64,000 nucleotides of DNA from Desulfosporosinus metallidurans (GTDB taxonomy: Bacteria > Bacillota > Desulfitobacteriia > Desulfitobacteriales > Desulfitobacteriaceae): NCBI RefSeq assembly GCF_001936615.1, contig NZ_MLBF01000005.1, forward strand, positions 96,734 through 160,733, read 5' to 3'. The translations under genes and the position numbers were made by a program. Positions 16,478 through 24,782 of the stretch are shown here, in pieces (position 1 is the first letter of the stretch; each line of letters begins with the position of its first letter). The notes beneath the pieces were generated by a model, which did not search any database, was not told where the DNA came from, and saw only the letters and a list, made by a program, of their open reading frames with translations.

Positions 16478-17497
16478 TTGAAAATAATTACATTTACCGT
16501 ACCCTGTTACAATTCAGCGGCTTATATGGAACGCTGCATCAATACACTTCTTCCGTGCGGAAATGATGTGGAAGTTATTATTGTCAATGACGGTTCTACC
16601 GACGACACCGGAAAGATTGCCGATAACTATGCCTCGCAATACCCTGATATAGTACGGGTGATCCATCAAGAAAACGGAGGACATGGCGAAGCGGTCAATA
16701 CCGGCCTAGAGAACGCTTCCGGTCTATATTTTAAAGTGGTCGATTCAGACGACTGGGTCGATGGCCCGGGTATGATCGAGGTGCTGCAAACCCTTAAAAC
16801 GTTCGTGGGTGGCAACTCTGCTCCCGATATGCTGGTATGCAACTATATCTATGAAAAGCTGCTGGAAGGGACCAGGCACGTCATTAATTATAGCAATGTC
16901 TTTCCCCGCAATCAGATGTTCGGTTGGGATGACATGAGGAGGTTTCCTCCCTGGAAATATCTTCTGATGCATTCGTTGATTTACAGAACACAACTGCTGC
17001 ATGAATGTGGCCTTAAATTGCCAAAGCATACCTTTTATGTGGACAATATTTTTGTTTACCAGCCACTGCCTTTTGTGAAAACTATTTACTATCTGGATGT
17101 GGACCTTTACCATTATTTTATCGGGCGGGAAGACCAATCTGTCAATGAAAGTGTCATGATAAAAAGAATTGACCAGCAGATCCTAGTAACTCGCATCATG
17201 ATAGGATGTCACAGTCTCCCCGGGAGCATACCCAGCAAAAAGCTGTCCAGCTATATGCTTAGCCATTTGGCTATGATGATGATAATTTGCACCGTATTCT
17301 TAAGAATTTCTGGCACAAAAGAAGACAATAAGAAGGAAAAAGAGCTATGGACCTTTCTTTTAAGTTGCGACAACGGTCTGTATGGGCATGCAAGCAGCAG
17401 GTTTTTGAGAATGGTTGCAAACCTGCCCGGAAGTTCCGGCAACAAAATCACCGTCCGATTATATAACATAGCCCGCAAAGTCTATAAATTTAATTGA
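16478..17497 (+). CDS. GT2-family glycosyltransferase
   Basis: GT-A fold transferase of about 340 residues. It begins ITFTVPCYNSAAYMERCINT, has the nucleotide-sugar motif VEVIIVNDGSTDDT and the metal-binding DSDDW (DXD), and ends in a C-terminal helical segment. I chose TTG 16478 because CGGAGG lies seven bases upstream; the longer frame from 16418 would add 20 hydrophobic residues without a binding site. It is paralogous to the transferase at 18525-19541 (shared HTFYVDN and LYHYFIGREDQSVN-type segments), so the two may add successive sugars. Donor and acceptor unknown; Galf is plausible given the neighbouring mutase. Confidence 0.88.
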   Translation: MKIITFTVPCYNSAAYMERCINTLLPCGNDVEVIIVNDGSTDDTGKIADNYASQYPDIVRVIHQENGGHGEAVNTGLENASGLYFKVVDSDDWVDGPGMIEVLQTLKTFVGGNSAPDMLVCNYIYEKLLEGTRHVINYSNVFPRNQMFGWDDMRRFPPWKYLLMHSLIYRTQLLHECGLKLPKHTFYVDNIFVYQPLPFVKTIYYLDVDLYHYFIGREDQSVNESVMIKRIDQQILVTRIMIGCHSLPGSIPSKKLSSYMLSHLAMMMIICTVFLRISGTKEDNKKEKELWTFLLSCDNGLYGHASSRFLRMVANLPGSSGNKITVRLYNIARKVYKFN

Positions 17498-17554
17498 CCC
17501 GTGACAATGAAAGAAAACAGATCTACCGAATCTTTGGACCAAGGGAGCAAATGA

Positions 17555-18511
17555 ATGCCCACTAAAACAAAACTAAAGCTGTTCATAGGTATAATCATCA
17601 CAGCTGTCATTGTTTATTACTCGATTGGAGCGCTCAAAGGCCTGCATGTGGGCGAGCTTTTCCATGCTCACATCAATTGGGGCCTTGCGCTGGTTTCAGT
17701 CGCTATCTTTGTGTATGCAAACTATATTCGCGGACTTGCCTATACACGGGGTATTGACCGGGACATGGACAGAATGACAGCTCTCCAAATCGTGGGTATA
17801 GGGCATGCTGCTAACATGGTTTTGCCGTTCCATGTCGGAGAGGGGCTGCGGGCGGCTTTTTTCCCGAGGGGATACAGTGCCATAAAGATTACAAACCTGC
17901 TGATTATTCCGGCCTTCGCAGATTTCGCTGCAATTATGATCCTTTCACTCTCCGCAGTTCCCTTTGCCGGATTTACGGACCAAAATTTGTTAAAAGCCCT
18001 GTGGATTCTTACCTTTCTCTGTATTGCGGCGTTTATATTGTTCGTGATTCTCATCTTTTTTCTTCCGCGACTTCGCAGTTATCTCAGTGAGTATTTAAAT
18101 GTTGACACTGTGAAAATGATGAATTGGGTGCTCCTTTCATGGATTATACTACTCGTGTCGACATGGATTGGGCTTGTGGCCTTCGGCTTCCCATGGGTGG
18201 CGTCCATTCGCATGTCGCTTGCCGTATTTGCCGCCACCAATATCATCAATTTTATACCGGCCACGCCAGGGGCCATCGGCCTTTTTGAATACGGGACAAT
18301 TCTGGGCCTTGGGGGTCTGGGAATTGATCCAACCACAGCGCTGTCAGCGAGCTTGCTGTTGCACCTGATACAGTATGCAGCACTCCTGCCCCTAGGAAGT
18401 TACCTATACATTAAATCCCTTCACGGGCAATACGGAGAAGCGCTCGGGAACATGTGGCACACGAATCAGCAGAAGGACACTAAATCGATTAAACTAAAAC
18501 GGACAAAATGA
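17555..18511 (+). CDS. Flippase-like membrane protein (UPF0104/LPG synthase TM family)
   Basis: A 318-residue membrane protein with about eight helices, resembling the transmembrane half of lysylphosphatidylglycerol synthase/AglD-type proteins. The family-typical segments MVLPFHVGEGLRAAFF (about 88-103) and NIINFIPATPGAIGLFEYG (about 228-246) are present. Members without the aminoacyl-transferase domain are linked to moving or handling lipid-bound sugars. It lies between the two GT2 genes, so it probably serves the same glycan. ATG 17555 has GGGAG eleven bases upstream. Confidence 0.8.
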   Translation: MPTKTKLKLFIGIIITAVIVYYSIGALKGLHVGELFHAHINWGLALVSVAIFVYANYIRGLAYTRGIDRDMDRMTALQIVGIGHAANMVLPFHVGEGLRAAFFPRGYSAIKITNLLIIPAFADFAAIMILSLSAVPFAGFTDQNLLKALWILTFLCIAAFILFVILIFFLPRLRSYLSEYLNVDTVKMMNWVLLSWIILLVSTWIGLVAFGFPWVASIRMSLAVFAATNIINFIPATPGAIGLFEYGTILGLGGLGIDPTTALSASLLLHLIQYAALLPLGSYLYIKSLHGQYGEALGNMWHTNQQKDTKSIKLKRTK

Positions 18512-18524
18512 AGCTAATTTGGAG

Positions 18525-19541
18525 GTGAAAACTATCAAACTTTTATCAATTGTCGTACCGTCCTATAATTCGCAGGACTATCTTCGCCACTGCCTGGATA
18601 CTGTAGTGCTGGGCGGGCAAGAGGTAGAGGTTATTGTCGTGGATGATGGTTCCACAGACAGCACAGCGGAGATTGCCCGCGAATACTGCGGTCGCTTTCC
18701 CGGAATTGTCCGCCTTGAGCAGAAAGAAAACGGTGGCCATGGCTCGGCTGTCAACCGCGGACTGGAGGTAGCCACGGGTACTTATTTCAAGGTTGTCGAC
18801 AGCGACGACTGGCTGGATACTTCGGACTACCTGTCGGTGCTTACGTTGCTGCGCAGCATTGGCTCCGTAGACCTGCTTATCACGAACTATGTTTATGAAT
18901 ATTCCTATAACGGTAAGCATAAAGTGATGCGATTCAGTAATGTTTTTCCACAAGGCAAGGTTATTTCATGGGACAGTATGCATCGTTTTCGCTTCGACCA
19001 GCTCATGCTCATGCACTCCATGTTTTGCCGGACGGATTTGCTGCGAGAGTGCGGCCTCAAACTGCCGGAACACACATTTTATGTGGACAACCTTGTGGCC
19101 TATCTACCTCTGCCTTATGTGAAAAGCTTAGTTTATCTGGACTGTTCTCCGTATCACTATCTCATTGGCCGGGGTGGTCAATCCGTCAACACGCAGGTCA
19201 TGATCAAACAGATTGACCAGCAGCTTAAGGTGACGCGCATGATGATTGAGGCGTACGATCTCTTTAAGGACATTGAATGTGAGAAGCTTAGACGCTACAT
19301 GATTTTCTATCTTTCAATGATGGTAGCCATCACCGTTACTCATATCTATATCGCAGAGGACGAAAGGCTTAGCTGCAAGGCAGACGAGCTTTGGGACTTT
19401 ATAAGGCAAAGGGATGAAAAGCTGTATGCTGTACTGCAGCGGAGCTTTCTCAATTCCTGCATAATGTTCGGGCAGAAAATCAGCCCACGCCTTATAGCGC
19501 GAGGCCTTAATCTTATCAAACACATCTATAAGTTCAGTTAA
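18525..19541 (+). CDS. GT2-family glycosyltransferase
   Basis: Second GT2 transferase of the cluster: LLSIVVPSYNSQDYLRHCLD at the N-terminus, VEVIVVDDGSTDSTAEIA, and metal-binding DSDDW at about residue 95. The C-terminal half parallels the transferase at 16478-17497. The exact start is unresolved: GTG 18525 and TTG 18519 are both possible, but the only strong GGAGG (18521-18525) overlaps them and would better suit the ATC at 18534. The protein is otherwise full length. Last gene of the cluster, followed by a strong terminator at 19670. Confidence 0.85.
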   Translation: MKTIKLLSIVVPSYNSQDYLRHCLDTVVLGGQEVEVIVVDDGSTDSTAEIAREYCGRFPGIVRLEQKENGGHGSAVNRGLEVATGTYFKVVDSDDWLDTSDYLSVLTLLRSIGSVDLLITNYVYEYSYNGKHKVMRFSNVFPQGKVISWDSMHRFRFDQLMLMHSMFCRTDLLRECGLKLPEHTFYVDNLVAYLPLPYVKSLVYLDCSPYHYLIGRGGQSVNTQVMIKQIDQQLKVTRMMIEAYDLFKDIECEKLRRYMIFYLSMMVAITVTHIYIAEDERLSCKADELWDFIRQRDEKLYAVLQRSFLNSCIMFGQKISPRLIARGLNLIKHIYKFS

Positions 19542-19669
19542 AATAAGCTTGCCAAGTAGTATGACCTTTTTTCATAGCATGATTGCGTGTACCGTCGGGT
19601 TCACGAGTCCTAGTTTTAATCCCTCATGTCCAATTATTAAGGGTCCACTTCGTCAGACAACGCATAGCC

Positions 19670-19724
19670 AAAAGGACAGAGCTGCTCATAATTCATTCAG
19701 AATTATGAGCAGCTCTGTCCTTTT
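19670..19724. terminator. Perfect 25-bp hairpin terminator
   Basis: A 25-bp perfect inverted repeat (AAAAGGACAGAGCTGCTCAT... and its complement) with a 5-base loop ATTCA, A-run on one side and T-run on the other. It ends the glycan operon rightward and could stop leftward transcripts from the rhodanese remnant. Confidence 0.85.
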
Positions 19725-19917
19725 TGATCGTCCTGTCGTTGATGCTGTCGTATTATACACCTTGAGATTGAGCATGATCAACTGGACTCCTCTGCCTGCG
19801 GCGAAACCATTTCTCATTATAGCAAATGAGGACTTTTTACATCATGCCTCACGGAACTTCGTGTTCAGTCCTCCCACGCATAGCGTGGGGCTTAATATCT
19901 TACTCAACTGGACATGC

Positions 19918-20280
19918 CTATTTTTCCATTGGCATGTTTGGATCTGCTGCCCACTCATAAATAGATGCCTCGTAGTTTCTAACTTTATCAAAGCCAACGG
20001 CTCTGAGGACCGTGCTAAGGTAGCCCGATCTCATACCCATAGTTCAGTAAACTACAAAATCGTCTTCAGGTGTTACCCCCAAATCCACCATAATCTTTAT
20101 GATTTCTTCAGGTGATTTTGGAGTTCCATTTTCATTGAGCACGGATGACCATACTAGGTTCTTTGCCCCCTGAATATGTCCTCCTCTTGCTTCTCCTGCA
20201 TCTCGGCTTCCTTTATATTCCCTTTCTATCCTAGCATCTATGATGACCGTTTTGCCAAGGTTTGCATAGATAAAAATATG
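19918..20280 (-). pseudogene. C-terminal rhodanese domain with UGA at the catalytic cysteine (5'-truncated)
   Basis: The minus strand encodes the second domain of a thiosulfate sulfurtransferase: TVIIDARIEREYKGSRDAGE, ARGGHIQGAKNLVWSSVLNE, then DDFVVY-UGA-TMGMRSGY and a natural end NYEASIYEWAADPNMPMEK then stop. The UGA (20044-20046) falls exactly where rhodaneses have the catalytic Cys (VVYC-x-xG). Forty-one sense codons follow in frame. An in-frame TAA at 20281-20283 with no start codon after it shows that the N-terminal half is lost. The immediate downstream sequence gives only a weak 5-bp stem, not a convincing SECIS. I read it as the decayed end of a selenocysteine sulfurtransferase gene; a simple nonsense mutation is the alternative. 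Confidence 0.7.
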
Positions 20281-20383
20281 TTATTCTCCGTATATTATAA
20301 TATTCCTTCATATAAAGTATTCCATTTTGGAATACTATCAGCTATAAAGCCCCCTGTCTACAATTAGTTCTAGGATCATATGA

Positions 20384-20430
20384 AAAAGTGTGTTATATTT
20401 TCTGAGTTTAAGAAAATATAACACACTTTT
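20384..20430. terminator. Bidirectional terminator downstream of MFS gene
   Basis: Perfect 19-bp inverted repeat AAAAGTGTGTTATATTTTC / GAAAATATAACACACTTTT with a 9-base loop, lying 39 bp after the stop of the leftward MFS gene. Confidence 0.85.
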
Positions 20431-20468
20431 AGGCATCTAACTTGTACTATCACTATGTTCCGTCTTTA

Positions 20469-21668
20469 TTACAGATTTCCGATCTCTTCCAAGGATTCAT
20501 TGGGTTCCACAACATGATCCCTTATCATGACAAAGCTCAAGAGCAACGTGACGATGAGAGCAATACCATTAATCAGGAAAAGGTTACTAAGCCCAACGGC
20601 TGCAATCACTCTTCCGCCAATTGCCGTACCGATACCGCCTCCACCCATGAAAAAGAATGCTACCAGGGACATGGCGGCTCCTCTAGCCTTCTGGGCAAAC
20701 TCTGTAGCTCTTGTAAGCAGCGTAGAATGAGTAAAGATGAAACCAAGTCCTAACAGGGCAATCCCTAGGATCAGCATCCCCAATACATCCCCATACAGAT
20801 AGATAATGATATCCCCAACAGCGGCTGACACAAGTCCCAAGCTCAATACTTTGCGCGCACCCATTTTAGCCGCTAACTTACCACTCATTCTTCCGCCAAT
20901 AACTGACATGATTCCGAAGGCCGTCATAATTAAACCAATATACAAATAGTTGAATCCATAGGTTTGGGCAATGTAAGCTCCTGCGTAAGAAAAGCTTCCG
21001 ATGATGAATATACCCTCCAGTAAAACGATGATATACGTAAACAGACTCCTGCTCGTTCCCAACAGCTTAGCATACGGCGCAAATAGTTTGCTGTCAGGAT
21101 GCTTTTCCGAGGGGAGAAGCTTGTAATTTTTTAGGATCAGTAAGGTTGGAATTATGGCAAGTATCGCATAGACACCAAAAACTCCTCTCCAATTAAGGAA
21201 GTAAGCAATTGTCCCTCCTATGGCCATACTGAGTCCTTGCCCCAGAAACGATATACCCATAAACGTTCCTATCGCACCCTGTCTTTCCTGGACCGGGAAC
21301 ATATCTCCGATTAAGGCTAAGGATATTGGCATAACCGATGCGGCAAACACTCCCGTGAGCGCTCTGAATATTGCCAAGCTGGTTAGGCTCGAACCTAACG
21401 CACAAAGCCCAGTCGCTATCGTAAACATGATCATCGCAAACGTTATGACTTGCTTTTTCCCATATCGATCTGCCAAGGGCCCAAAGATGATTTGAAAAAT
21501 TCCAAAGGGAATCATATAGGCCGAGATTAAGAGCCCTGCTCTTGAAATATCAATCGTCAAATTCTGAGCAATGGCCGGTAGTATGGGAGACACCACCCAG
21601 TTGTCTGCCATAACGATAAAACCCGCTAAACCGAGCAACATAATAATCCTATTTCCATCCTTGTTCAT
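20469..21668 (-). CDS. MFS efflux transporter (DHA1-like)
   Basis: A 399-residue major facilitator with twelve predicted helices. Motif A between helices 2 and 3 is GPLADRYGKKQVITFAM (about residues 62-78), and the antiporter motif C region is GQGLSMAIGGTIAYFLNWRG (about 147-166). This pattern is typical of drug/proton antiporters. The substrate is not predictable. Its upstream region contains the AT-rich palindrome (21825-21845) also found before the DGC and DLD operons, so it may share an ArsR-type regulator with them. Confidence 0.88.
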   Translation of the reverse strand: MNKDGNRIIMLLGLAGFIVMADNWVVSPILPAIAQNLTIDISRAGLLISAYMIPFGIFQIIFGPLADRYGKKQVITFAMIMFTIATGLCALGSSLTSLAIFRALTGVFAASVMPISLALIGDMFPVQERQGAIGTFMGISFLGQGLSMAIGGTIAYFLNWRGVFGVYAILAIIPTLLILKNYKLLPSEKHPDSKLFAPYAKLLGTSRSLFTYIIVLLEGIFIIGSFSYAGAYIAQTYGFNYLYIGLIMTAFGIMSVIGGRMSGKLAAKMGARKVLSLGLVSAAVGDIIIYLYGDVLGMLILGIALLGLGFIFTHSTLLTRATEFAQKARGAAMSLVAFFFMGGGGIGTAIGGRVIAAVGLSNLFLINGIALIVTLLLSFVMIRDHVVEPNESLEEIGNL

Positions 21669-21824
21669 ATAACCGCCACCCTTCGATCCTTAGAATATTC
21701 TCGTTCGTTCATACGTTTGATCATTCGTTTTTGCTTTGAGATAATTGGTGATATTGCAAATCTTGACATCATTCTTGGCATCCTCCACATACACCCCTTT
21801 TTTACTAAATAATATTTTTATAAT

Positions 21825-21845
21825 ATAATAATATTAGTATACTAC
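21825..21845. promoter_or_regulatory. AT-rich palindromic operator candidate
   Basis: Contains AATATTAGTATACTAC. The reverse complement GTAGTATACTAATATT matches TACTAATATTATACTAC at 24940-24956 and the related site at 44221-44246. It is 160 bp upstream of the MFS gene. Likely an ArsR-family binding site. Confidence 0.45.
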
Positions 21846-22043
21846 AATTTTTAAATTCTACAAGAGCTATTTTCAAAAGAACAAGACCCATATTTACAGA
21901 GATCCAAAAACGAATGATCCTATTGACTAGTTCTGCGACTCCTTGTTTTAACAACTAATCCATGCCCTAGCTGTCTGCTTTCAAAACGTATAGAAAAGAG
22001 ACGCGCCACCTTAGACACGTCTCCCAAAGGAAGTATTTGATTA

Positions 22044-22277
22044 TTAACAACCGCAACTACACGTTGTTTTAGGCCCACCTGTATCGCCATAATATTGAAT
22101 TGCTTCTGCCGGACACAACGCCTGACAACCTGTACAGCGATCAATACATCCATCGGGATAAATGACCATCGGTTTTGCACTCTCTTTGTCGTAAACACCA
22201 TGCGAACATTTATTGATACAGGCCCCACATTCAATACAATTCTCATAATTAATAATTGGATACCAATTCGTCGTCAT
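22044..22277 (-). CDS. Ferredoxin-like protein, 2x[4Fe-4S], Cys-rich tail
   Basis: A 77-residue iron-sulfur protein. The first cluster motif is CIECGACINKC. The second group (CIDRCTGCQALC) follows after a spacer, together giving two [4Fe-4S] sites in a bacterial ferredoxin fold. The C-terminus TTCSCGC is an unusual extra thiol cluster, similar to the GCGCGC tail of the next protein. It is the last gene of the minus-strand DGC/Hdr-like operon. A truncated paralogue lies at 40406-40546. Probable role: electron carrier for the DGC/lipoyl proteins. Confidence 0.88.
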   Translation of the reverse strand: MTTNWYPIINYENCIECGACINKCSHGVYDKESAKPMVIYPDGCIDRCTGCQALCPAEAIQYYGDTGGPKTTCSCGC

Positions 22278-22316
22278 TCTGATCTCTCCCCTATAAATTT
22301 ATTCTTATTTCTGCCC

Positions 22317-22802
22317 TCAGCAACCGCAGCCACAACCTCCAGAGGACCCAGTTCCTACCATGGCAAGACCTTTAGCCACCTGATCTCTTTGAGCAGCCCT
22401 CAATACCTCGTCAAACTTGGTCGTTATCTCGCTGGCAAGTTTTTCCACCATGGCTTTGTGTTCATCCGTCAGGTTTCTGGTGGACAAGGCTCCTGCTTCG
22501 GCAACTTCTTTTCCTATAAAATCCGTAACATCGATTGCGGCACTCACTTTACCACTATATTTCTCAGTAGCTCTTTTAGCACAAGCTTTAGAACAGCCAT
22601 CCACAGAAATGGTCGGGAACTTTTCGGCAAATCCTCGTTCTTCCACTCCACCTGCTAGAAAAAGCGGCAAACATATCGTCACAGTTGCATCCGGACGAAC
22701 TTCGTCCAGCATTTTTCGAGTTGCCAATCTAGAGATCGTCCCTCCCAGACAGTCCTCGCCACTACAGGATACAACTCCGATTTTCACCATATTTATGGAC
22801 AT
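22317..22802 (-). CDS. DGC-domain protein with Cys-rich tail
   Basis: A 161-residue member of the DGC family (putative zinc- or thiol-binding proteins named after their Asp-Gly-Cys motif). Conserved parts visible are VVSCSGEDCLGGTISRLATR (Cys at about 13 and 18), the CLPLFLAGG segment and VDGCSKACAKR (about 68-78). It ends in GGCGCGC. ATG 22802 has AAGGAGGG seven bases upstream. It is one of three DGC domains in this operon, each with slightly different cysteines, suggesting functional specialisation. The chemistry of the family is not established; sulfur or selenium transfer is a reasonable idea from context. Confidence 0.82.
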   Translation of the reverse strand: MSINMVKIGVVSCSGEDCLGGTISRLATRKMLDEVRPDATVTICLPLFLAGGVEERGFAEKFPTISVDGCSKACAKRATEKYSGKVSAAIDVTDFIGKEVAEAGALSTRNLTDEHKAMVEKLASEITTKFDEVLRAAQRDQVAKGLAMVGTGSSGGCGCGC

Positions 22803-22804
22803 TT

Positions 22805-23206
22805 TTAGCCCTCCTTCCTTAATAATTTAACCTTTTCGGCGATTTCGCTCGCTATTTCATCTGCAATTAGCCAGCCTTCTTCCGTGAGTTCCGTGGCTGT
22901 TCCTGGCTTGGCTCCTTTGTGTTTCCGAAAGGAATCGATGACCCTCACCTTTTCTGTTACAATGCCACCGGCCAGCTCCGCATTTTTAGCCGCACACATA
23001 GCAGGGCATCCATCAAGGGTAATACACTTTTGTCCTTCAATTAATTCCTTGGCCTCTTGATCCCCTGTCACGATATAGGCGAGACAGACCGTACTAGCTT
23101 CCTGCGGACACAGCTCTTGGATAACCTTTAACGCGCTTTCCCTTGCCACAAGGCCGTAGACCTTGCCCATCCCACTGCAGGGAATTACTTTGATCCTCTC
23201 AGACAT
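22805..23206 (-). CDS. DGC-domain protein
   Basis: A DGC-family protein of about 133 residues: VIPCSGMGKVYGLVARESAL at the N-terminus, CLAYIVTGDQEAKEL in the middle and LDGCPAMCAAKNAELAG as the name-giving motif. It lacks the Cys-rich tail of its neighbour. Two starts are possible, ATG 23215 and ATG 23206; the latter leaves better room for the AAGG binding site. The 5' end overlaps the DGC-GcvH gene in either case, so translation is coupled. Confidence 0.82.
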   Translation of the reverse strand: MSERIKVIPCSGMGKVYGLVARESALKVIQELCPQEASTVCLAYIVTGDQEAKELIEGQKCITLDGCPAMCAAKNAELAGGIVTEKVRVIDSFRKHKGAKPGTATELTEEGWLIADEIASEIAEKVKLLRKEG

Positions 23207-24071
23207 GGAACTCATCTACCTTTCTTTTTAAAATTGTGAAATATCCCTCAAAATCAAGCAAAAATTCTTTATCGCTTTCCAAATCGGATAGCTCCACTTC
23301 AGCGATCCAGCCTTTTTCATACGGATTCTGATTAATAAGTTCAGGGGCAACGGAAAGTTCTTCATTGACAGCGGTAATCTTACCTGACACAGGAGATACC
23401 ACTTCGAAGACTGCTTTCCCCGATTCAATCTCGCCTAGCTCACCAAACTGCTCCACTTCGTTGCCGACGGCGGGTGGGGTAAAAAACATGATATCCGATA
23501 AGCTTTGCTGGACATAATCCGTCACGCCTATGCGAGCTTTGTTGCCCGATATATACACCCAACTATCGTTTTCATTGAATAACAGGCCTTCTTTGGGCAC
23601 TCGGAAAATGAATTTGTCCTTTTTGTAAACTTCATAATCATACGTTTCAGGGTAGACTGTTTCGTTTTCTGCTGCCGTTTTACTTTCTGTAGCCTTTTCC
23701 GCTTCCTTCTCCAGAAGTAATTCATCGGCAACCATCTCAGCCAGTTTCACTTCATTTTCTCCGAGCCTTAAGGAGTCTCCCAGCTCAAACCCCCTAGTTT
23801 TTGCTTCTTCTGTTACCGTTATTTTGGCGGTAACTTTTAAGCCCTTTTCCGAAGCAAGCTTGCTAGCGCACCGCGTTTGGCAGCCATCAATCACAAGGAG
23901 CGGCTTTTCTTGGGCCAGTTTAGTATATCTGGCATCTGCCACTCGATATAATACAGGGCAAATTATGTCACTGTCTGATTTTTCGATAAGGTTTACTGCG
24001 ATTTCCCGGGCGATACAACCTGCGCCTTTGTCCAGCCCATTACAAGGTAAGATAGCAAAGCTATTACTCAT
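23199..24071 (-). CDS. Fusion of DGC domain and GcvH-type lipoyl carrier
   Basis: A 290-residue two-domain protein. Residues 1-120 form a DGC domain (ILPCNGLDKGAGCIAREIA; IDGCQTRCASKLA with Cys64 and Cys68). A charged linker (120-140) leads to a GcvH-like lipoyl domain (about 145-285). It shows GNKARIGVTDYVQQSLSDIM, the lipoylation segment GEIESGKAVFEVVSPVSG with Lys219, and PELINQNPYEKGWIAEVE, all aligned with glycine cleavage H protein. No glycine decarboxylase genes are nearby, so this is not ordinary glycine cleavage. A lipoyl arm next to a thiol domain, among ferredoxins and an HdrA-like protein, points to carriage of sulfur or electrons, analogous to the LbpA carriers of sHdr systems. 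I have not seen this fusion described. Confidence 0.88.
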   Translation of the reverse strand: MSNSFAILPCNGLDKGAGCIAREIAVNLIEKSDSDIICPVLYRVADARYTKLAQEKPLLVIDGCQTRCASKLASEKGLKVTAKITVTEEAKTRGFELGDSLRLGENEVKLAEMVADELLLEKEAEKATESKTAAENETVYPETYDYEVYKKDKFIFRVPKEGLLFNENDSWVYISGNKARIGVTDYVQQSLSDIMFFTPPAVGNEVEQFGELGEIESGKAVFEVVSPVSGKITAVNEELSVAPELINQNPYEKGWIAEVELSDLESDKEFLLDFEGYFTILKRKVDEFHV

Positions 24072-24357
24072 TGCCTGCCATCCCCTTTCGGGTTACCTTG
24101 ATCTTCTTGGTTGTCTCTCCCTTATCCGGGAAGGTTATGGCATCCACGCCACAGGTTTTGCCGCACGCTCGGCAGAAGACGACGCAGTTATCTGGATTTT
24201 TTACAATTAGCTTTTTCTCCTCAGTCTCCCGAACTTCATACACTTGGTGTGGGCAAAATTTGACACACTCCATGCAGTAGTTGCATTTGTCATAGTCAAT
24301 AATCGGGCTCCAGTCGATGGTATTTCTCGGGACCCCCATAAACGTTTCTTCACTCAT
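24064..24357 (-). CDS. Ferredoxin-like iron-sulfur protein
   Basis: A 97-residue protein with CNYCMECVKFCPHQVYEV (first cluster) and CVVFCRACGKTCGVDAITFP (second cluster), so two [4Fe-4S] centres are expected. A positively charged C-terminus follows. It lies between the HdrA-like gene (3 bp upstream) and the DGC-GcvH gene (8 bp overlap), and has a good binding site GGAGGG. Probable electron carrier between the HdrA-like subunit and the lipoyl/DGC proteins. Confidence 0.88.
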   Translation of the reverse strand: MSEETFMGVPRNTIDWSPIIDYDKCNYCMECVKFCPHQVYEVRETEEKKLIVKNPDNCVVFCRACGKTCGVDAITFPDKGETTKKIKVTRKGMAGNE

Positions 24358-24359
24358 GC

Positions 24360-24734
24360 TTATCCCTCCGCTTCGATTTGTTCTACCAAATCCTCCACCT
24401 TTTTGAACGCCGCTTCATTGGTCATATCTCGAATATCGAGCATATAGGCATCCTTTTCAATGTCCAGCCCGGCATCTTTAAAGGCCTGTTTGAACATCTT
24501 CCTCTGCATATTCGGGGCACAGGCGCCAATGATAACCTTTCTGTGGGCTTTCAAATAATCTGCCAGAAACCGGTCTCCATCTTCTTCACATAACTGCGGG
24601 TGAATAAATCCGTATTCCACCGGCAGCTCGACTCTGACCTGATTGATGAAATCCCAGATATCCATACTTTGAAAACCTGGGCATTTCCCCGTACAGACGC
24701 ACATAATAAACCCTGGTAACTGCTTTTCCGACAT
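24360..24734 (-). CDS. HdrA-like N-terminal domain protein
   Basis: A 124-residue stand-alone protein resembling the N-terminal part of heterodisulfide reductase subunit A. It has a Cys cluster near the start (FIMCVCTGKCPGF) and the HdrA-typical sequence RKVIIGACAPNMQRKMFKQAF (about 66-85). The FAD domain and ferredoxin domain of full-length HdrA are missing; the separate ferredoxin downstream may supply the clusters. It is the first gene of the six-gene DGC/lipoyl operon and has TTGGAGG as binding site. In Hdr systems this part contacts electron partners and binds Fe-S or thiols. Confidence 0.78.
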   Translation of the reverse strand: MSEKQLPGFIMCVCTGKCPGFQSMDIWDFINQVRVELPVEYGFIHPQLCEEDGDRFLADYLKAHRKVIIGACAPNMQRKMFKQAFKDAGLDIEKDAYMLDIRDMTNEAAFKKVEDLVEQIEAEG

Positions 24735-24782
24735 TTTGATTCCTCCAACTTCATATTTAATAAGATTACTTCTAAGGAACTC

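Noticed and set aside
20000..20043. SECIS element for the rhodanese UGA
   Set aside because: Only a 5-bp stem GGGTA/TACCT with an 11-base loop starting 11 nt after the UGA was found, outside the usual distance; not reported as a regulatory feature.
19549..20115. 188-residue plus-strand ORF downstream of the glycosyltransferase
   Set aside because: It runs through a strong terminator hairpin and is antisense to the rhodanese remnant, which shows clear family similarity; no recognisable protein features of its own.
23199..24071. Calling the GcvH-like protein part of a glycine cleavage system
   Set aside because: No gcvT, gcvP or gcvPA/PB genes are near, and the protein carries an N-terminal DGC domain not found in glycine cleavage H proteins.
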